From the NCBI GenBank assembly GCA_947259585.1, contig CAMYMV010000005.1, positions 18,960-82,959 of the forward strand: a stretch of DNA of 64,000 nt, written 5' to 3'. Source of the DNA: an uncultured Gemmatimonadales bacterium (GTDB taxonomy: Bacteria; Gemmatimonadota; Gemmatimonadetes; Palauibacterales; Palauibacteraceae). How positions within the stretch are numbered: position 1 is the stretch's first letter; the number at the start of each line of letters is the position of its first letter. Shown here piece by piece: positions 9,668-18,607 of this stretch. A model generated the notes under the pieces. That model made no database searches, had not been told where the DNA came from, and saw only the letters and a program-made list of their open reading frames with translations. The translations under genes were made by a program, and so were the position numbers.

Positions 9668-11841
9668 GAGGCCGCGCGGCCGGACGCGGACGAAAGCTGG
9701 CGATTCTGCTCGCCGTCGCGGCCTCGGCGCCGTTTCCCGGAACATCCCACGCCCAGGAAGAGCCTGCGCTTCGCGGCGAGGTCGACGAGCGGGCGGGCCC
9801 GGTCCGACTCACGGTGCTCGTTCGCTCGGAGTCCGGTGAGCGCGTACGGGGTGCCACCGTGCGCCTGACGTTCGCGGACAGCGCTTCCGTCTCGGCGTCC
9901 GAGCTGGTCGAGATCGGTGAGGGCCGGTACGAGAGCGACGAGCTCGAGGCCGGCCGTTACGAGCTCGTGGCGGAGGCCCTCGGCTACGAGACGGCGCGTC
10001 GGCCGGTCGAGCTCGACGGCAGCGGGATCTCGATCACGCTAACGGTAGGCGTGCAGCCCGTGGCCGTAACCGAGGTGATCGCCGCCGTCGGCCGGCCCGA
10101 CGCCGGGGCGCTGCCCGGGCACGCGACGAGCCGGATTCCGTTGGACGGCGGCCCCCGCACGCTGGCGGATCGTCTGGCCGAGGAGCCCGGTGTCCAGGTC
10201 CGGCCTTCGGTCGGGGGAGGGCAGGTCGGGACCGTTCGCGGCAGTCGCCCCGAAGGCCTTCTCGTGCTGCTGGACGGGCTTCCCGTGAACGACCCGCTCG
10301 GCGGCTCGGCCGACCTGTCGAGAATCCCGGTGGCGACGCTCTCCGCGGCGACGCTGGTGCGCGGCGCCTCTCCGCGCTTCGGCTCCGGGGCGATAGCCGG
10401 AGTTCTGCTGCTCGAATCGAGGCGACCGGACGGCATGAGCGCCGCCGGAGGGTTCGAGGTGGGCTCGTTCGGCCGTCTGGCCGCCGACGGCTATGCGTCG
10501 ATCGGCGGAGAGCTCGGGACGCTCGCGGCCGGCTTCCGCATGGAGGGGATCGAGAACGACTACGAGTACCCGAACCACGTGCTTCCGGGGACCCCCACGG
10601 AGATCAGGGAGAACGCCGATGCTGAGGGGTTGCACCTATGGGTGTCGGGAGCGCCCGGGGCTCTGCCCGTATTCGCGCAGCTTCGCTACGACGACGTGGA
10701 TCGAGGAGCACCGGGGCGGATGGGCACGCAGGCCTTCGATGAGGCCCGGTACGCGGACCGCTCCCTCCAGGCCCTCCTGGGCTACGGATCGTCGACCGGA
10801 CGGATCAGCGGCACGATGGCGAAGCGCGACATCCTCTACCGGGACCCTCGCCGCAACGTGGAGTCGACCCAGTCGCTGACCAGCCTGCGGCTGGCGGGCT
10901 CAGGGTGGATTCCGGGTCTCGGGCTGGAGCTCTCGAGCTACGTGGCCCGCGAGGCCGTGACGGAGGCTGCAGCGGCCGACCGCCCCGTGCGGTGGAGCGG
11001 TGGGCTCTGGTTGGGTCGGACGTTCGAGACGGGGCGGCTCTCCGTGCAGCCGGGTGTGGCCACCGATCTTTCCACCGACGGCAGCGCGGTCAACCCGGAG
11101 ATCGCCCTGGCCGCTCAACTGGGCCCCGCCTGGAAGCTGTGGGGGAGGGCCGGCAGCGCCTACCGGCTTCCGAGCTTCGCGGACCTCTACGCCGCGTCGG
11201 CCAGGAGTATCCTGGCCAACCCGAATCTGGGGCCGGAACGGGTGGTGATCGATGCCGAGGCCGGCGTCGGTTGGACGTCGGGCGCCGGGACCGACGCCGA
11301 TGATCGCGGCAGCGCCCGGGGAGGCGTGGACGTTCAGGCGGTGGCGTTCTACCGACGGACGAACGATCCGATCGTCTGGGTGGCCAGCGCCGTCGCGTTG
11401 TGGAGTCCGCGCAACCTGGATCGGCTTACGGCGGCGGGTCTGGAGATTCGTGGAGACGTGCCGTTGGGAGATCGAGGCCCCAGGGCGGGTGGATCCTTCA
11501 CCTTTCAGCGAAGTCGTCTCGGGTTCGGCGACAACCGAAACCCGATGCCCTATCAGCCCGATGTCGCAGGCGACATCTACATCGGCGGAGTCGTCGCGCA
11601 GATCTGGCTCAGGGGCGCGATCAGAATCGAAGGGAGCCGGACGACCACGCTCGCGGGATTTCGTCGATTGCCCGCGTACGCGGTGGCGCGCTTCGATGCG
11701 AGCCGTGGGTTCAGGATCGGTTCTCTCGCGCTGGAGGCGGCCCTGGCGGTCGACAACCTGCTCGACGTGCGCTACGAGTTGATCGAGCTCTACCCCGAGC
11801 CTGGCCGGAGCCTGCTGTTCCGGCTCGAGCTTCGTCGTTGA
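9664..11841 (+). CDS. btuB: TonB-dependent outer-membrane receptor, probably for cobalamin
   Basis: This is an outer-membrane receptor of 725 residues. It has a signal peptide (about residues 1-30), a carboxypeptidase-regulatory-like beta-sandwich (about 38-125), a plug domain with LADRLAEEPGVQVRP, GTVRGSRPEGLLVLLDGLPVND-type segments and RGASPRFGSGAIAGVLLLESR (about 165-255), and a long beta-barrel. Position after a B12 riboswitch and btuFCD points to cobalamin as ligand; the sequence alone does not prove that. The last residues are LELRR, so the terminal residue is not the usual aromatic. The GTG start overlaps the btuD stop. Confidence 0.9.
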   Translation: MRGRAAGRGRKLAILLAVAASAPFPGTSHAQEEPALRGEVDERAGPVRLTVLVRSESGERVRGATVRLTFADSASVSASELVEIGEGRYESDELEAGRYELVAEALGYETARRPVELDGSGISITLTVGVQPVAVTEVIAAVGRPDAGALPGHATSRIPLDGGPRTLADRLAEEPGVQVRPSVGGGQVGTVRGSRPEGLLVLLDGLPVNDPLGGSADLSRIPVATLSAATLVRGASPRFGSGAIAGVLLLESRRPDGMSAAGGFEVGSFGRLAADGYASIGGELGTLAAGFRMEGIENDYEYPNHVLPGTPTEIRENADAEGLHLWVSGAPGALPVFAQLRYDDVDRGAPGRMGTQAFDEARYADRSLQALLGYGSSTGRISGTMAKRDILYRDPRRNVESTQSLTSLRLAGSGWIPGLGLELSSYVAREAVTEAAAADRPVRWSGGLWLGRTFETGRLSVQPGVATDLSTDGSAVNPEIALAAQLGPAWKLWGRAGSAYRLPSFADLYAASARSILANPNLGPERVVIDAEAGVGWTSGAGTDADDRGSARGGVDVQAVAFYRRTNDPIVWVASAVALWSPRNLDRLTAAGLEIRGDVPLGDRGPRAGGSFTFQRSRLGFGDNRNPMPYQPDVAGDIYIGGVVAQIWLRGAIRIEGSRTTTLAGFRRLPAYAVARFDASRGFRIGSLALEAALAVDNLLDVRYELIELYPEPGRSLLFRLELRR

Positions 11842-11892
11842 CCCGAGGTCGCCGGCGTGCGGCCGGCGGCCGCAACCGGTAAGAGATCGGAC

Positions 11893-13059
11893 ATGAGATC
11901 AAGGAGGCACAGCGCGAGGCCTTTCGGCAGAGCCGGGCTCGTTTCGGTCGCCCTCGGCCTGTCGGTCGTGCTCGCCCTGGTGGCCCTCGCCGGCTGCTCG
12001 GCGGACGGAGGTGGCCCCACGGGCCCGGGACCGGGAGATCCTCCCGCCGCCCTGCTCGCCCTGCATTCGGTGGGCCAGATCATGCAGGGTTACGAGGTAC
12101 GCGGGGAGATTACGCCGTCGGGGGGCGCGATCGATCTGGGCGGACTCTTCGACGGCGATGCGATGTCCGTGGGTGGACTGGTCACAGATCTGACCGCCGT
12201 CGTGACCGAGAGCGATTTCGGAGGAGATCGCGCGCTCGTGGTGGACGTCCCCAGCCGTAGCTCGGTGGCGATCGCCTTTCCGGACGAGCCGGCCAACCCG
12301 TCCAAGCCTTTCGTCGTCGAGAGCCGCGGAAGCACCTTCGTGGGCGGGCGCGCCTCCAACTCCGTCTACGAGCTGTCGATCACCGCTCCGGCCACGCCGC
12401 CGGCGGTCTTTGCCCGGGATGTCGGCGAGTTCATCGAGAAGGTGGTCGTGACCAACGACCGGGTCTTCGTGATCGACTCCAACATCGACGATGTAGGCTT
12501 CACCTTCGAGCCGCTCGGAAACAGCCGCGTCGTCGTGTTCGAGACCAGCGGCGAGCTCGTGCGCGTGATCGAGCTGCCGGGCCTGCAGGCGACGAACGCG
12601 GTGCTCTCCGCCGGGCGCCTCGTCGTTCTGAACGCGGGCACGCTGGGCCCCGCGTTCGAGCCGGAGGGGAACGGCAGCCTCGCGGTCATCGATCCGGTTT
12701 CCCTTCAGCTTTCGGGGCCGTTTCCGCTGGGAGGCAACGGGGTATCCATCGAAGAGGGCGCCGAAGGGCGCGTCTACGTCGCCGTCACGAGCGATTTCGT
12801 CTCGATCCGGACGCTGAGGTTCGACCCCGCGGCGCCGGGCTTCCTAGACGGGCCGCAGGATCCGGTTCAGACGCGGGATGCGGACGGAACACCGATCTCG
12901 TGCTGGACGGCTACGGCGCTATCGGACGGACGCCTGGTCTGCGCGACGTTCCGCTCCGAGCAGGCGGGCGAGCTCTTTCTGCTGAACGCGGACGGCAGCT
13001 TCCTCGACTCGGTGCCGGGCGGGTTCGGGACGACCGATCTGGAGATCGTGACGCCCTAG
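11893..13059 (+). CDS. Outer-surface lipoprotein, probable beta-propeller, in the B12 operon
   Basis: The 388-residue product has a signal peptide with lipobox LAGCS (Cys at about residue 36) and then a Gly/Pro linker. The rest looks like successive beta-propeller blades of the YncE/SMP-30 sort, with repeats of the kind NDRVFVIDSN, GRLVVLNAG, GSLAVIDPVSLQLSG and EGRVYVAVTSDF. No enzyme motif is seen. It lies 51 bp after the BtuB-like gene and ends before recO, so it is probably the last gene of the B12 regulon. In Bacteroides, propeller lipoproteins (BtuG) capture B12 on the cell surface for BtuB; a similar role here is inference from position and fold. ATG at 11893 was chosen over an earlier in-frame ATG at 11857 because it fits the signal peptide. 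Confidence 0.7.
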   Translation: MRSRRHSARPFGRAGLVSVALGLSVVLALVALAGCSADGGGPTGPGPGDPPAALLALHSVGQIMQGYEVRGEITPSGGAIDLGGLFDGDAMSVGGLVTDLTAVVTESDFGGDRALVVDVPSRSSVAIAFPDEPANPSKPFVVESRGSTFVGGRASNSVYELSITAPATPPAVFARDVGEFIEKVVVTNDRVFVIDSNIDDVGFTFEPLGNSRVVVFETSGELVRVIELPGLQATNAVLSAGRLVVLNAGTLGPAFEPEGNGSLAVIDPVSLQLSGPFPLGGNGVSIEEGAEGRVYVAVTSDFVSIRTLRFDPAAPGFLDGPQDPVQTRDADGTPISCWTATALSDGRLVCATFRSEQAGELFLLNADGSFLDSVPGGFGTTDLEIVTP

Positions 13060-13105
13060 ACGTAGGATGCCGCGGACAGCCACTGGATCTCCGCGGGAGG
13101 GAGCC

Positions 13106-13840
13106 GTGCCGATCGTCACCACGCGCTGCGTGGTTCTTCAGACCTACAGCTACAGCGACACGAGCAAGATCCTGCGCCTGATGACCCGGGAGCACGGACC
13201 GCGATCGGCGATCGCACGTGGCGCGCTCCGTCCCCGAAGCCGCTTCGGCGGCCTCATCGAGCCGTTCGCCGAGGGCCAGGCAACGCTGTACGTGCGTGAG
13301 AACCGGGATCTGGACACGCTGTCGGCCTTCGAGCTCTACCGGGAACGGCAGGCGCTGGGCTCGGATCTCACCCGCTTCGCCGGGGCCTCCGTGCTCTGCG
13401 AGCTGGTGATGCGCCTGGCTCCCGAGCATCGGGACGACCACCTCTTCGAGGTCCTGGTCGAGGGTCTGGATGCGCTTCTGGGCGCCTCCGAGGAGAGGGT
13501 GGCGGGCACGGTTCTCGGCCGGCTCTGGCTCCTCGTATCGGTGCTCGGCTTCGCCCCTCATCTCTCGCACTGCATCTCGTGCGGCCGGCCGATTTCGGCG
13601 GGAGAGTCGGCCCGCTTCGATTCATCCTCGGGCGGTCTCGGCTGCGATCGATGTGCGGGCTACGGCGAGGCGATCTCGAGCGCCGAACTCGAGACGCTGC
13701 GGCTGCTCGTGGCGACCGGCGATGGTCCGCCGTCCGTAAACGGCGTCCAGCGCCGGATCCTCATAGACTTCATCCGCTACCACCTTGCCGAGGGCGTGCG
13801 CATACGCTCCCTCGACTTCCTGGCGCGGGGCATCCGTTGA
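13106..13840 (+). CDS. recO: DNA repair protein RecO
   Basis: RecO loads RecA onto SSB-coated single-stranded DNA in the RecFOR pathway. The 244-residue product has the N-terminal OB-fold ([23 protein letters not shown], then [17 protein letters not shown]) and a C-terminal zinc-binding region with CISCG at about residue 158 and CDRC at about 181. GTG at 13106, with GGGAGGGAG just upstream, is preferred to ATG at 13067, which would add 13 residues not usual in the family. The stop overlaps the selB TTG. Confidence 0.9.
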   Translation: MPIVTTRCVVLQTYSYSDTSKILRLMTREHGPRSAIARGALRPRSRFGGLIEPFAEGQATLYVRENRDLDTLSAFELYRERQALGSDLTRFAGASVLCELVMRLAPEHRDDHLFEVLVEGLDALLGASEERVAGTVLGRLWLLVSVLGFAPHLSHCISCGRPISAGESARFDSSSGGLGCDRCAGYGEAISSAELETLRLLVATGDGPPSVNGVQRRILIDFIRYHLAEGVRIRSLDFLARGIR

Positions 13841-15735
13841 GGGCGTTGGTCGTCGGTACCGCCGGCCACGTCGACCATGGAAAGACCTCCCTGGTGCGGG
13901 CGCTCACGGGGATCGAGACGGACCGGTGGAAGGAAGAGCGGGAGCGTGGGCTCACGATCGATCTCGGCTTCGCGCCCCTGTCTCTGGGCGATGGACTGGA
14001 GGTCAGCGTCGTCGACGTGCCCGGCCACGAAGACTTCGTGAAGAACATGCTGGCCGGGGCCACGGGCATCGATCTGCTGCTCCTGGTCGTGGCGGCGGAC
14101 GAGGGCCCGATGCCTCAAACGCGCGAGCATCTGGCGATCGCGCGGATACTGGGCGTCGCCGATGGCGTGGTCGTGCTCACCAAGCGGGATCGGGTGGACG
14201 AGAGCTGGCTGGGCCTCTGCCGCGACGCCGTTGGCGAGGAGCTGGAGAGAGTCTTGGGGCACGCGGAGTGGCCGATGCTGGCCATCTCTTCCGTGACCGG
14301 CGAGGGTCTCGAGGAGCTGCGGGCCGCTTTGACGGAGCGTGCGGCCGTTCTCGGGAGCTCGGAGCGAGGGGACCTTCTGCGGATGCCGGTGGATCGCTCC
14401 TTCAGCGTTGCGGGCGCTGGTACCGTCGTGACCGGCACGGTCTGGAGCGGGACGGTGAGCGTGGGTGACGAGGTGACCGTTTTTCCCGGAAGCCGGTCGG
14501 CGAGAGTTCGATCGCTTCAGGTGCACTCGACCGCACGGGAATCGGTAGGGCCGCGGAGAAGGTGTGCCGTCTCCCTCGTCGGGTTGGATCCCCTCCACGC
14601 GCCGCGTGGCGCCGTGGTGGTCGCGGGCAGCGGTTGGCGGGAGGCTCTGCGTCTCGGCGTTCGCCTGTCCGTACTCTCCCACTCGCCTCGGCGCATCGAG
14701 AGCGGTCAACGGGTGCGCGTGTACCTGGGGACGAAGGAGGTGCTTGCCCGGGTCCGCTCGCGTGCCGGCGGCCGCGGTGCGGAGCCACTGGAGCCCGGCG
14801 CCGAGGGATGGGCGATCCTGGAGCTGGAGGAGGCGCTCGTCGCCCGGGCCCTCGACCGGTTCGTCGTTCGATTCTACTCGCCGATCACGACGATCGGGGG
14901 GGGGATGGTGGCCGAGCTGGACCCGCCGGTTCGCTGGCTGGATCGTACGGGGGAATGGGAGCGCATCCTCCGTGGGGGGGACGAGGCGCGACTCGAAGCC
15001 GCGGTCGGCCTCTCGGCCGGCAGGGGGACGGAGGCGGATGACCTGCCGCTGACCACCGGGCTCTCGCCCGAGAAGCTGCGAGCCCTCGAGGGCTCGGCGG
15101 AACTGCCAATCGTACGGGCCGGAGGGCGCTGGTTCTCGGCCGGGGTGGCCGAGGCTGCACGCCGGGCGCTGCTGGAGATCGTCGGCGAGTTCCACGCGGC
15201 CCGTCCGCGGGCGCCGGGCGTGTCCATGGAGGCGGTGAGAAGCAAGCTGACCGCCGCGTTCGCCCCGGAGCTCGTGGAACACGCTCTGGAGGGAGTGCTG
15301 AGCGCCGGACTGATCGTCGCGACCGGACCCGAGCTCCGGTTGAGCACGCACGACGCGCGGCTCACGGAGGCGGAGGCTCGGGTGCGGGCCCGGTTGTTGG
15401 AGGAGATCGACGACGGCGGGCTGGAGCCGCCCATGGTGACGGAGCTGGGCTCTCGCCTCGGAGTTTCCGACGAGCTCCTGCACGACCTGCTGCGGTTGCT
15501 GACGAGGGCGGGAGAGGTGGAGAACGTCAGCCCGGACATCTACCTGTCCGCTCGAAGCGCGACACGGCTCCGGGATGCCGCGGCTCGGGTGTTCGAAGAC
15601 CGTCTCGTGGCGGCACCCACCGACTTCAAGCGACAGTTCGGCGTGACGCGGAAGTACCTCATCCCGCTGCTCGAGCACCTGGACCGAACTCGGGTCACGA
15701 GGCGTACCGAGGAAGGGCGAGTGTGGAGAGGTTGA
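13837..15735 (+). CDS. selB: Selenocysteine-specific elongation factor SelB
   Basis: SelB brings selenocysteyl-tRNA to UGA codons that are followed by a SECIS hairpin. The 632-residue protein starts with the GTPase domain: [19 protein letters not shown] (G1), [12 protein letters not shown] (G2), [16 protein letters not shown] (G3), LTKRDRVD (G4). Domains II/III follow ([17 protein letters not shown]), then the C-terminal winged-helix region from about residue 410 that binds the SECIS element. The start is TTG at 13837, overlapping the recO stop. The matching tRNA-Sec gene is at 22207 in this window; selA, selD and a selenoprotein gene were not seen here. Confidence 0.95.
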   Translation: MRALVVGTAGHVDHGKTSLVRALTGIETDRWKEERERGLTIDLGFAPLSLGDGLEVSVVDVPGHEDFVKNMLAGATGIDLLLLVVAADEGPMPQTREHLAIARILGVADGVVVLTKRDRVDESWLGLCRDAVGEELERVLGHAEWPMLAISSVTGEGLEELRAALTERAAVLGSSERGDLLRMPVDRSFSVAGAGTVVTGTVWSGTVSVGDEVTVFPGSRSARVRSLQVHSTARESVGPRRRCAVSLVGLDPLHAPRGAVVVAGSGWREALRLGVRLSVLSHSPRRIESGQRVRVYLGTKEVLARVRSRAGGRGAEPLEPGAEGWAILELEEALVARALDRFVVRFYSPITTIGGGMVAELDPPVRWLDRTGEWERILRGGDEARLEAAVGLSAGRGTEADDLPLTTGLSPEKLRALEGSAELPIVRAGGRWFSAGVAEAARRALLEIVGEFHAARPRAPGVSMEAVRSKLTAAFAPELVEHALEGVLSAGLIVATGPELRLSTHDARLTEAEARVRARLLEEIDDGGLEPPMVTELGSRLGVSDELLHDLLRLLTRAGEVENVSPDIYLSARSATRLRDAAARVFEDRLVAAPTDFKRQFGVTRKYLIPLLEHLDRTRVTRRTEEGRVWRG

Positions 15736-15772
15736 TCCTGAAACCGGTTTACGCGATGGTCGTCAAGTCATT

Positions 15773-16219
15773 GTGAGGATTGCTTATAGCGTACTGATAG
15801 CGAGCGTAGGCCTCTCCTGGCCGGGAGAGGCGCTCGCCCAGGATCCGGACGGTACGCCGCCGGCGGCGGCGGAGTTGGACGACTTCTCCCTCGATCCTGT
15901 CTTCCCGAATCCGTTCGCTGGCGAGACGCGCATCTTCTTTCGTCTCGGAGACGGCTTGTTCGAGGGCGAGGAGGTGGTGAGCGTGACCCTTCGCGTGTTC
16001 AACATCCTTCACCAGCTGGTGGCGGTACCCGTAGCGCTTGGCGAGGATGGACGCCCCGGCGAGAGGATCGAGGAGATGCCCTTCCGTCGTCCGGGCCTCT
16101 ACCAGGCGCACTGGGACGGAAGGGATATGGAGGGTCGAACGGCCACGGCGGGCCCCTATTTCGTGGAGCTCAGCGTCGGGGCTCGCAGCCAGGTGCGGAA
16201 GATAATGATCGTGCGCTGA
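15773..16219 (+). CDS. Secreted protein with FlgD-like/T9SS-type C-terminal fold
   Basis: This 148-residue product has a signal peptide ending at ALAQ (about residue 23). The mature part matches the general FlgD Ig-like/type-IX-sorting-like pattern, with PVFPNPFAGETRIFFRL at about 45, VTLRVFNILHQLV at about 75, and YQAHWDGRDMEGRTATAGPYFVEL at about 110-135 (quoted in part). Usually this fold is a C-terminal domain on a large secreted protein; here it is almost the entire protein. GTG at 15773 is the likely start. It follows selB by 37 bp, so it may be co-transcribed. Function unknown. Confidence 0.7.
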   Translation: MRIAYSVLIASVGLSWPGEALAQDPDGTPPAAAELDDFSLDPVFPNPFAGETRIFFRLGDGLFEGEEVVSVTLRVFNILHQLVAVPVALGEDGRPGERIEEMPFRRPGLYQAHWDGRDMEGRTATAGPYFVELSVGARSQVRKIMIVR

Positions 16220-16288
16220 ACGCTGAAGCCGACCTCGGGCCGGGTCCCCGGGATCAGGTCGGGTCTTAGGCTCAGGTCGATCGTCGGG

Positions 16289-16645
16289 TCAGGTCGGGTA
16301 GTACTGGAAGTGCCCGCAGCTCTGACAGACGTTCAGCCTGTCGTTCGGGTCCGCGTCAGCCGCCCAGGAGGTCGGGACCGCGACGAAGCACCCGTAGCAC
16401 ACTCCGGCAAGCACGGGGACCACGGCGCGCCTGTGCGTTCCGATCAAGCTCCTGAACCGCTCCTGGATGCTCTTTCCCAGCCGCAGCTCCAGTTCGGTGA
16501 TCTTGGCGTCGAGCGCGTCGATCGCCTGCTCGGCGCTCATCTCGAACAAGCCCGTCTCCAAGTCACGAACCCCGCCCTCTTCGAGTGCTCGACGCTGCAT
16601 GTGGAGGTCCTGCATCTCGAGTAGCGTCTCGAGCTGTTCGTGCAT
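16289..16645 (-). CDS. Short C4-type zinc-ribbon protein
   Basis: This 118-residue protein has an N-terminal coiled-coil-like, Glu/Leu-rich region (about residues 1-60) and a C-terminal zinc ribbon with CYGC at about residue 83 and CQSCGHFQYY at about 107. It resembles the C-terminal end of the roughly 240-residue zf-RING_7/CdsZ family but is half that length. It lies 2 bp downstream of ptsN on the same strand, so the two are very likely co-transcribed. The cellular role is not clear from sequence. Confidence 0.75.
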   Translation of the reverse strand: MHEQLETLLEMQDLHMQRRALEEGGVRDLETGLFEMSAEQAIDALDAKITELELRLGKSIQERFRSLIGTHRRAVVPVLAGVCYGCFVAVPTSWAADADPNDRLNVCQSCGHFQYYPT

Positions 16646-16647
16646 CT

Positions 16648-17100
16648 CTACACGCCTTTCTCCTCCAGCAGCTGCAGGAATGCTTCGGCGTTTTCGACCG
16701 CTGCGAGCCGCTCCGGCACGTCGGCTTCCTTGCTGAACTGGGCGATCTTGCCGAGAACGGGCAGATACTGGTTGGAGACCTCGAGCGGTGGAGCGACGAT
16801 GAGGAAGATATAGTGGACGGGCTTCTCGTCGATCGCCTTGAAGTCCAGTCCGGCCTCGTGCCTCCCGAAGGCCACACGAAGGCGGTTGACGACCAGGGAG
16901 CGGCAGTGCGGAATGGCGATCCCCCTGCCGATTCCCGTGGATCCCAGGTTCTCGCGCCGCTTGAGCATCTTGAAAAGGATGCCCTCGGATTTCTCATCCA
17001 GGTGGAACAGGCCCACCAGCTTCTTCAGGGTCTCGTCTTTTGTCTCCGTGCTCAGGTCCAGGTCGATCGCGTCAACGGAGAAGAAGTCTCTGAGTTGCAT
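16648..17100 (-). CDS. ptsN: PTS IIA-like nitrogen-regulatory protein PtsN
   Basis: This 150-residue IIA(Ntr)/fructose-type IIA domain accepts phosphate on a histidine from HPr-type carriers and acts mainly in regulation. The phosphorylation motif is GRGIAIPHCRS with His at about residue 65; RRENLGSTGIG lies just before it and VHYIFLIVAPP after. With ptsH and ptsI at 1115-3247, the window holds most of a regulatory phosphorelay. The ATG is at 17098-17100, and the gene diverges from the GAF-like gene that starts at 17198. Confidence 0.92.
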   Translation of the reverse strand: MQLRDFFSVDAIDLDLSTETKDETLKKLVGLFHLDEKSEGILFKMLKRRENLGSTGIGRGIAIPHCRSLVVNRLRVAFGRHEAGLDFKAIDEKPVHYIFLIVAPPLEVSNQYLPVLGKIAQFSKEADVPERLAAVENAEAFLQLLEEKGV

Positions 17101-17197
17101 CTATCGAATCCTCCGGAAGAGGCAATGTTGCGCACCCATGCAGTATATTCCTCCTCGCGAAAACCTGTCAAAACGTGAAACGGAGATCCGAGCGGCA

Positions 17198-17599
17198 ATG
17201 GCCGGGTTCAGCTATTGGCAGATCCGCACTCTCCTCGAGGTGCTGCTCCATGCGATGGGGGCGCGCCGCGCCGTCCTCTGGCGCCTGGATGGCGTCGCGG
17301 ACGAGTGGGTCATCGAGGACCAGGTGTCGGCGGGCGGGCCCGCCAGGAACTCGCCGCTGGCCTCCGAAGGCCATCCCTTCACCTGGGCGGCGCGTGAGGA
17401 CATCGTGCTGCAGGTGCTCTCGACCGAGCTCTTCAAGGGCTCGCCGGAAGGGGAGTGGTCGCTGGTGGCGCCAGTGAGCGAGTGGGGACGGCTCGTGTGC
17501 CTCTCCTTCGCCGGCTCTCCAGGTGTGAACGCGCGCACCGCGATCGAATCGGCGGTACAGCACCTGCGTGCCATCGCACCGTGGGAAGGCCTCGAATGA
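17198..17599 (+). CDS. Small GAF-like sensor domain protein
   Basis: The 133-residue product looks like a single GAF-type fold: a helical start (YWQIRTLLEVLLHAM), the strand RRAVLWRLD, then EWVIEDQV and a C-terminal WSLVAPVSEWGRLVCLSF pair of strands, ending in a helix. No catalytic domain is attached. ATG at 17198 is chosen because the GAF-like core begins right after it; an upstream in-frame ATG at 17138 would add 20 polar residues. It sits divergent to ptsN and just upstream of the tmRNA gene. The ligand is unknown. Confidence 0.6.
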   Translation: MAGFSYWQIRTLLEVLLHAMGARRAVLWRLDGVADEWVIEDQVSAGGPARNSPLASEGHPFTWAAREDIVLQVLSTELFKGSPEGEWSLVAPVSEWGRLVCLSFAGSPGVNARTAIESAVQHLRAIAPWEGLE

Positions 17600-17648
17600 G
17601 GCGTTGAGAGGACCAAATGGGGAAGGGGCAGGGTAGGAAAGTCGTTGC

Positions 17649-18013
17649 GGGGGCGATCAGGTTTCGACGTGTGCGCCCGAAACCGTGGTAGCGTGCCGAG
17701 GTCTCGGACCCTCGTAAAACACCGGGAAAAAAACACAATTGCCAACGATAACTTGGCTCTGGCCGCGTAACTAGCGCGGTCCGTCTGACGCTCGGCCCGG
17801 CCCGAGGCGGGGCATCAGGCGACGCTGTATCGGGCTGGACGGGGTCCGCAAGCCGCGGGCGGTTCCGTCGAGAGGGCGAAAGCCCATTTGCGGCTGGCCG
17901 ACCGACGGTCGTCTACGAACCGGAGGAAGGCGAGAAAACCAAAGCGTAGACTACGCACGTAGACGCTGCGGGCGAAGGCCTCGCGGACGCGGGTTCGATT
18001 CCCGCCGCCTCCA
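17649..18013 (+). ncRNA. ssrA: Transfer-messenger RNA (tmRNA)
   Basis: tmRNA rescues ribosomes stalled on broken mRNAs. The 5' end GGGGGCG (17649-17655) pairs with CGCCTCC (18006-18012), next to a T-arm GCGGGTTCGATTCCCGC at 17989-18005. The conserved CAGGTTTCGACG follows the 5' strand. The tag reading frame starts at GCC 17741 and runs to TAA 17768-17770, giving ANDNLALAA, which ends in the usual LAA degradation signal. Genomic TCA follows the discriminator A, so CCA is not encoded. The whole gene is about 365 nt, a normal one-piece tmRNA. Confidence 0.95.
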
Positions 18014-18027
18014 TCACCGCAGACCGA

Positions 18028-18068
18028 GGCGCCGGCTTCCTCTGGAGGCACGGCGCCCGGCTTTTTTT
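18028..18068 (+). terminator. Rho-independent terminator after tmRNA
   Basis: GGCGCC at 18028-18033 and GGCGCC at 18052-18057 enclose an inner CTTCC/GGAGG pairing, and a run of seven T residues follows at 18062-18068. It stands 15 bp after the tmRNA 3' end and before greA. Confidence 0.8.
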
Positions 18069-18119
18069 GTGGCCCGTAGGCGACTCGACCGTGACCGCCA
18101 CGGATGAAGGACGGCAACC

Positions 18120-18605
18120 ATGCTTGACGAGATTCGAGAGCGGCTGAGCGAGGAGACGGAGCGTCTCCTGCACGAGCTCGAGGTGGTTCTTCCCAAGGCG
18201 ATCCAGCATGCCCTGGAGCTCGGCGATCTGCGGGAGAACTCGGAGTGGCACGCGGCCCTGGAACGACAGGGCTTCGTGCACGCTCGGCTGGACTACATCC
18301 GACGGCGTCTGGGTGAGCTCCAGGAAATAGACATGGAGACGATTCCGCACGACCGGATCGGCTTCGGATCGCGCGTTACGCTCAGGGACGTCGAGGATGG
18401 CTCGACCGAGGTCTATACCCTGGCCTTCGGCGAGCACATCGACTTCGAGAAAGCCGAGATCTCCATGGCTTCGCCCTTCGGCAAGGCACTGCTCGGACGC
18501 CAGCCGGGCGATGAGGTGAGCGTCATCCTGCCGAGTGCGACGGTACGCTACGAGATCCTCGAGTTCTCCAGCATTCACGAGATGGCGGGCCTGGACGACG
18601 GCTGA
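18120..18605 (+). CDS. greA: Transcription elongation factor GreA
   Basis: GreA stimulates transcript cleavage by backtracked RNA polymerase. The 161-residue product has the N-terminal coiled coil with GDLRENSEWHAALERQG at about residues 35-51, which includes the Asp/Glu tip residues, and the C-terminal FKBP-like domain (GFGSRVTLRDV, then SPFGKALLGRQPGDEV). The ATG is at 18120. It lies between the tmRNA terminator and a small membrane-protein gene whose ATG is 2 bp after its stop. Confidence 0.93.
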   Translation: MLDEIRERLSEETERLLHELEVVLPKAIQHALELGDLRENSEWHAALERQGFVHARLDYIRRRLGELQEIDMETIPHDRIGFGSRVTLRDVEDGSTEVYTLAFGEHIDFEKAEISMASPFGKALLGRQPGDEVSVILPSATVRYEILEFSSIHEMAGLDDG

Positions 18606-18607
18606 GC

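Noticed and set aside
16220..16288. A terminator in the gap between two convergent genes, suggested by repeated TCAGGTCGGGT
   Set aside because: The segments are direct repeats, not inverted ones, and no T-run follows.
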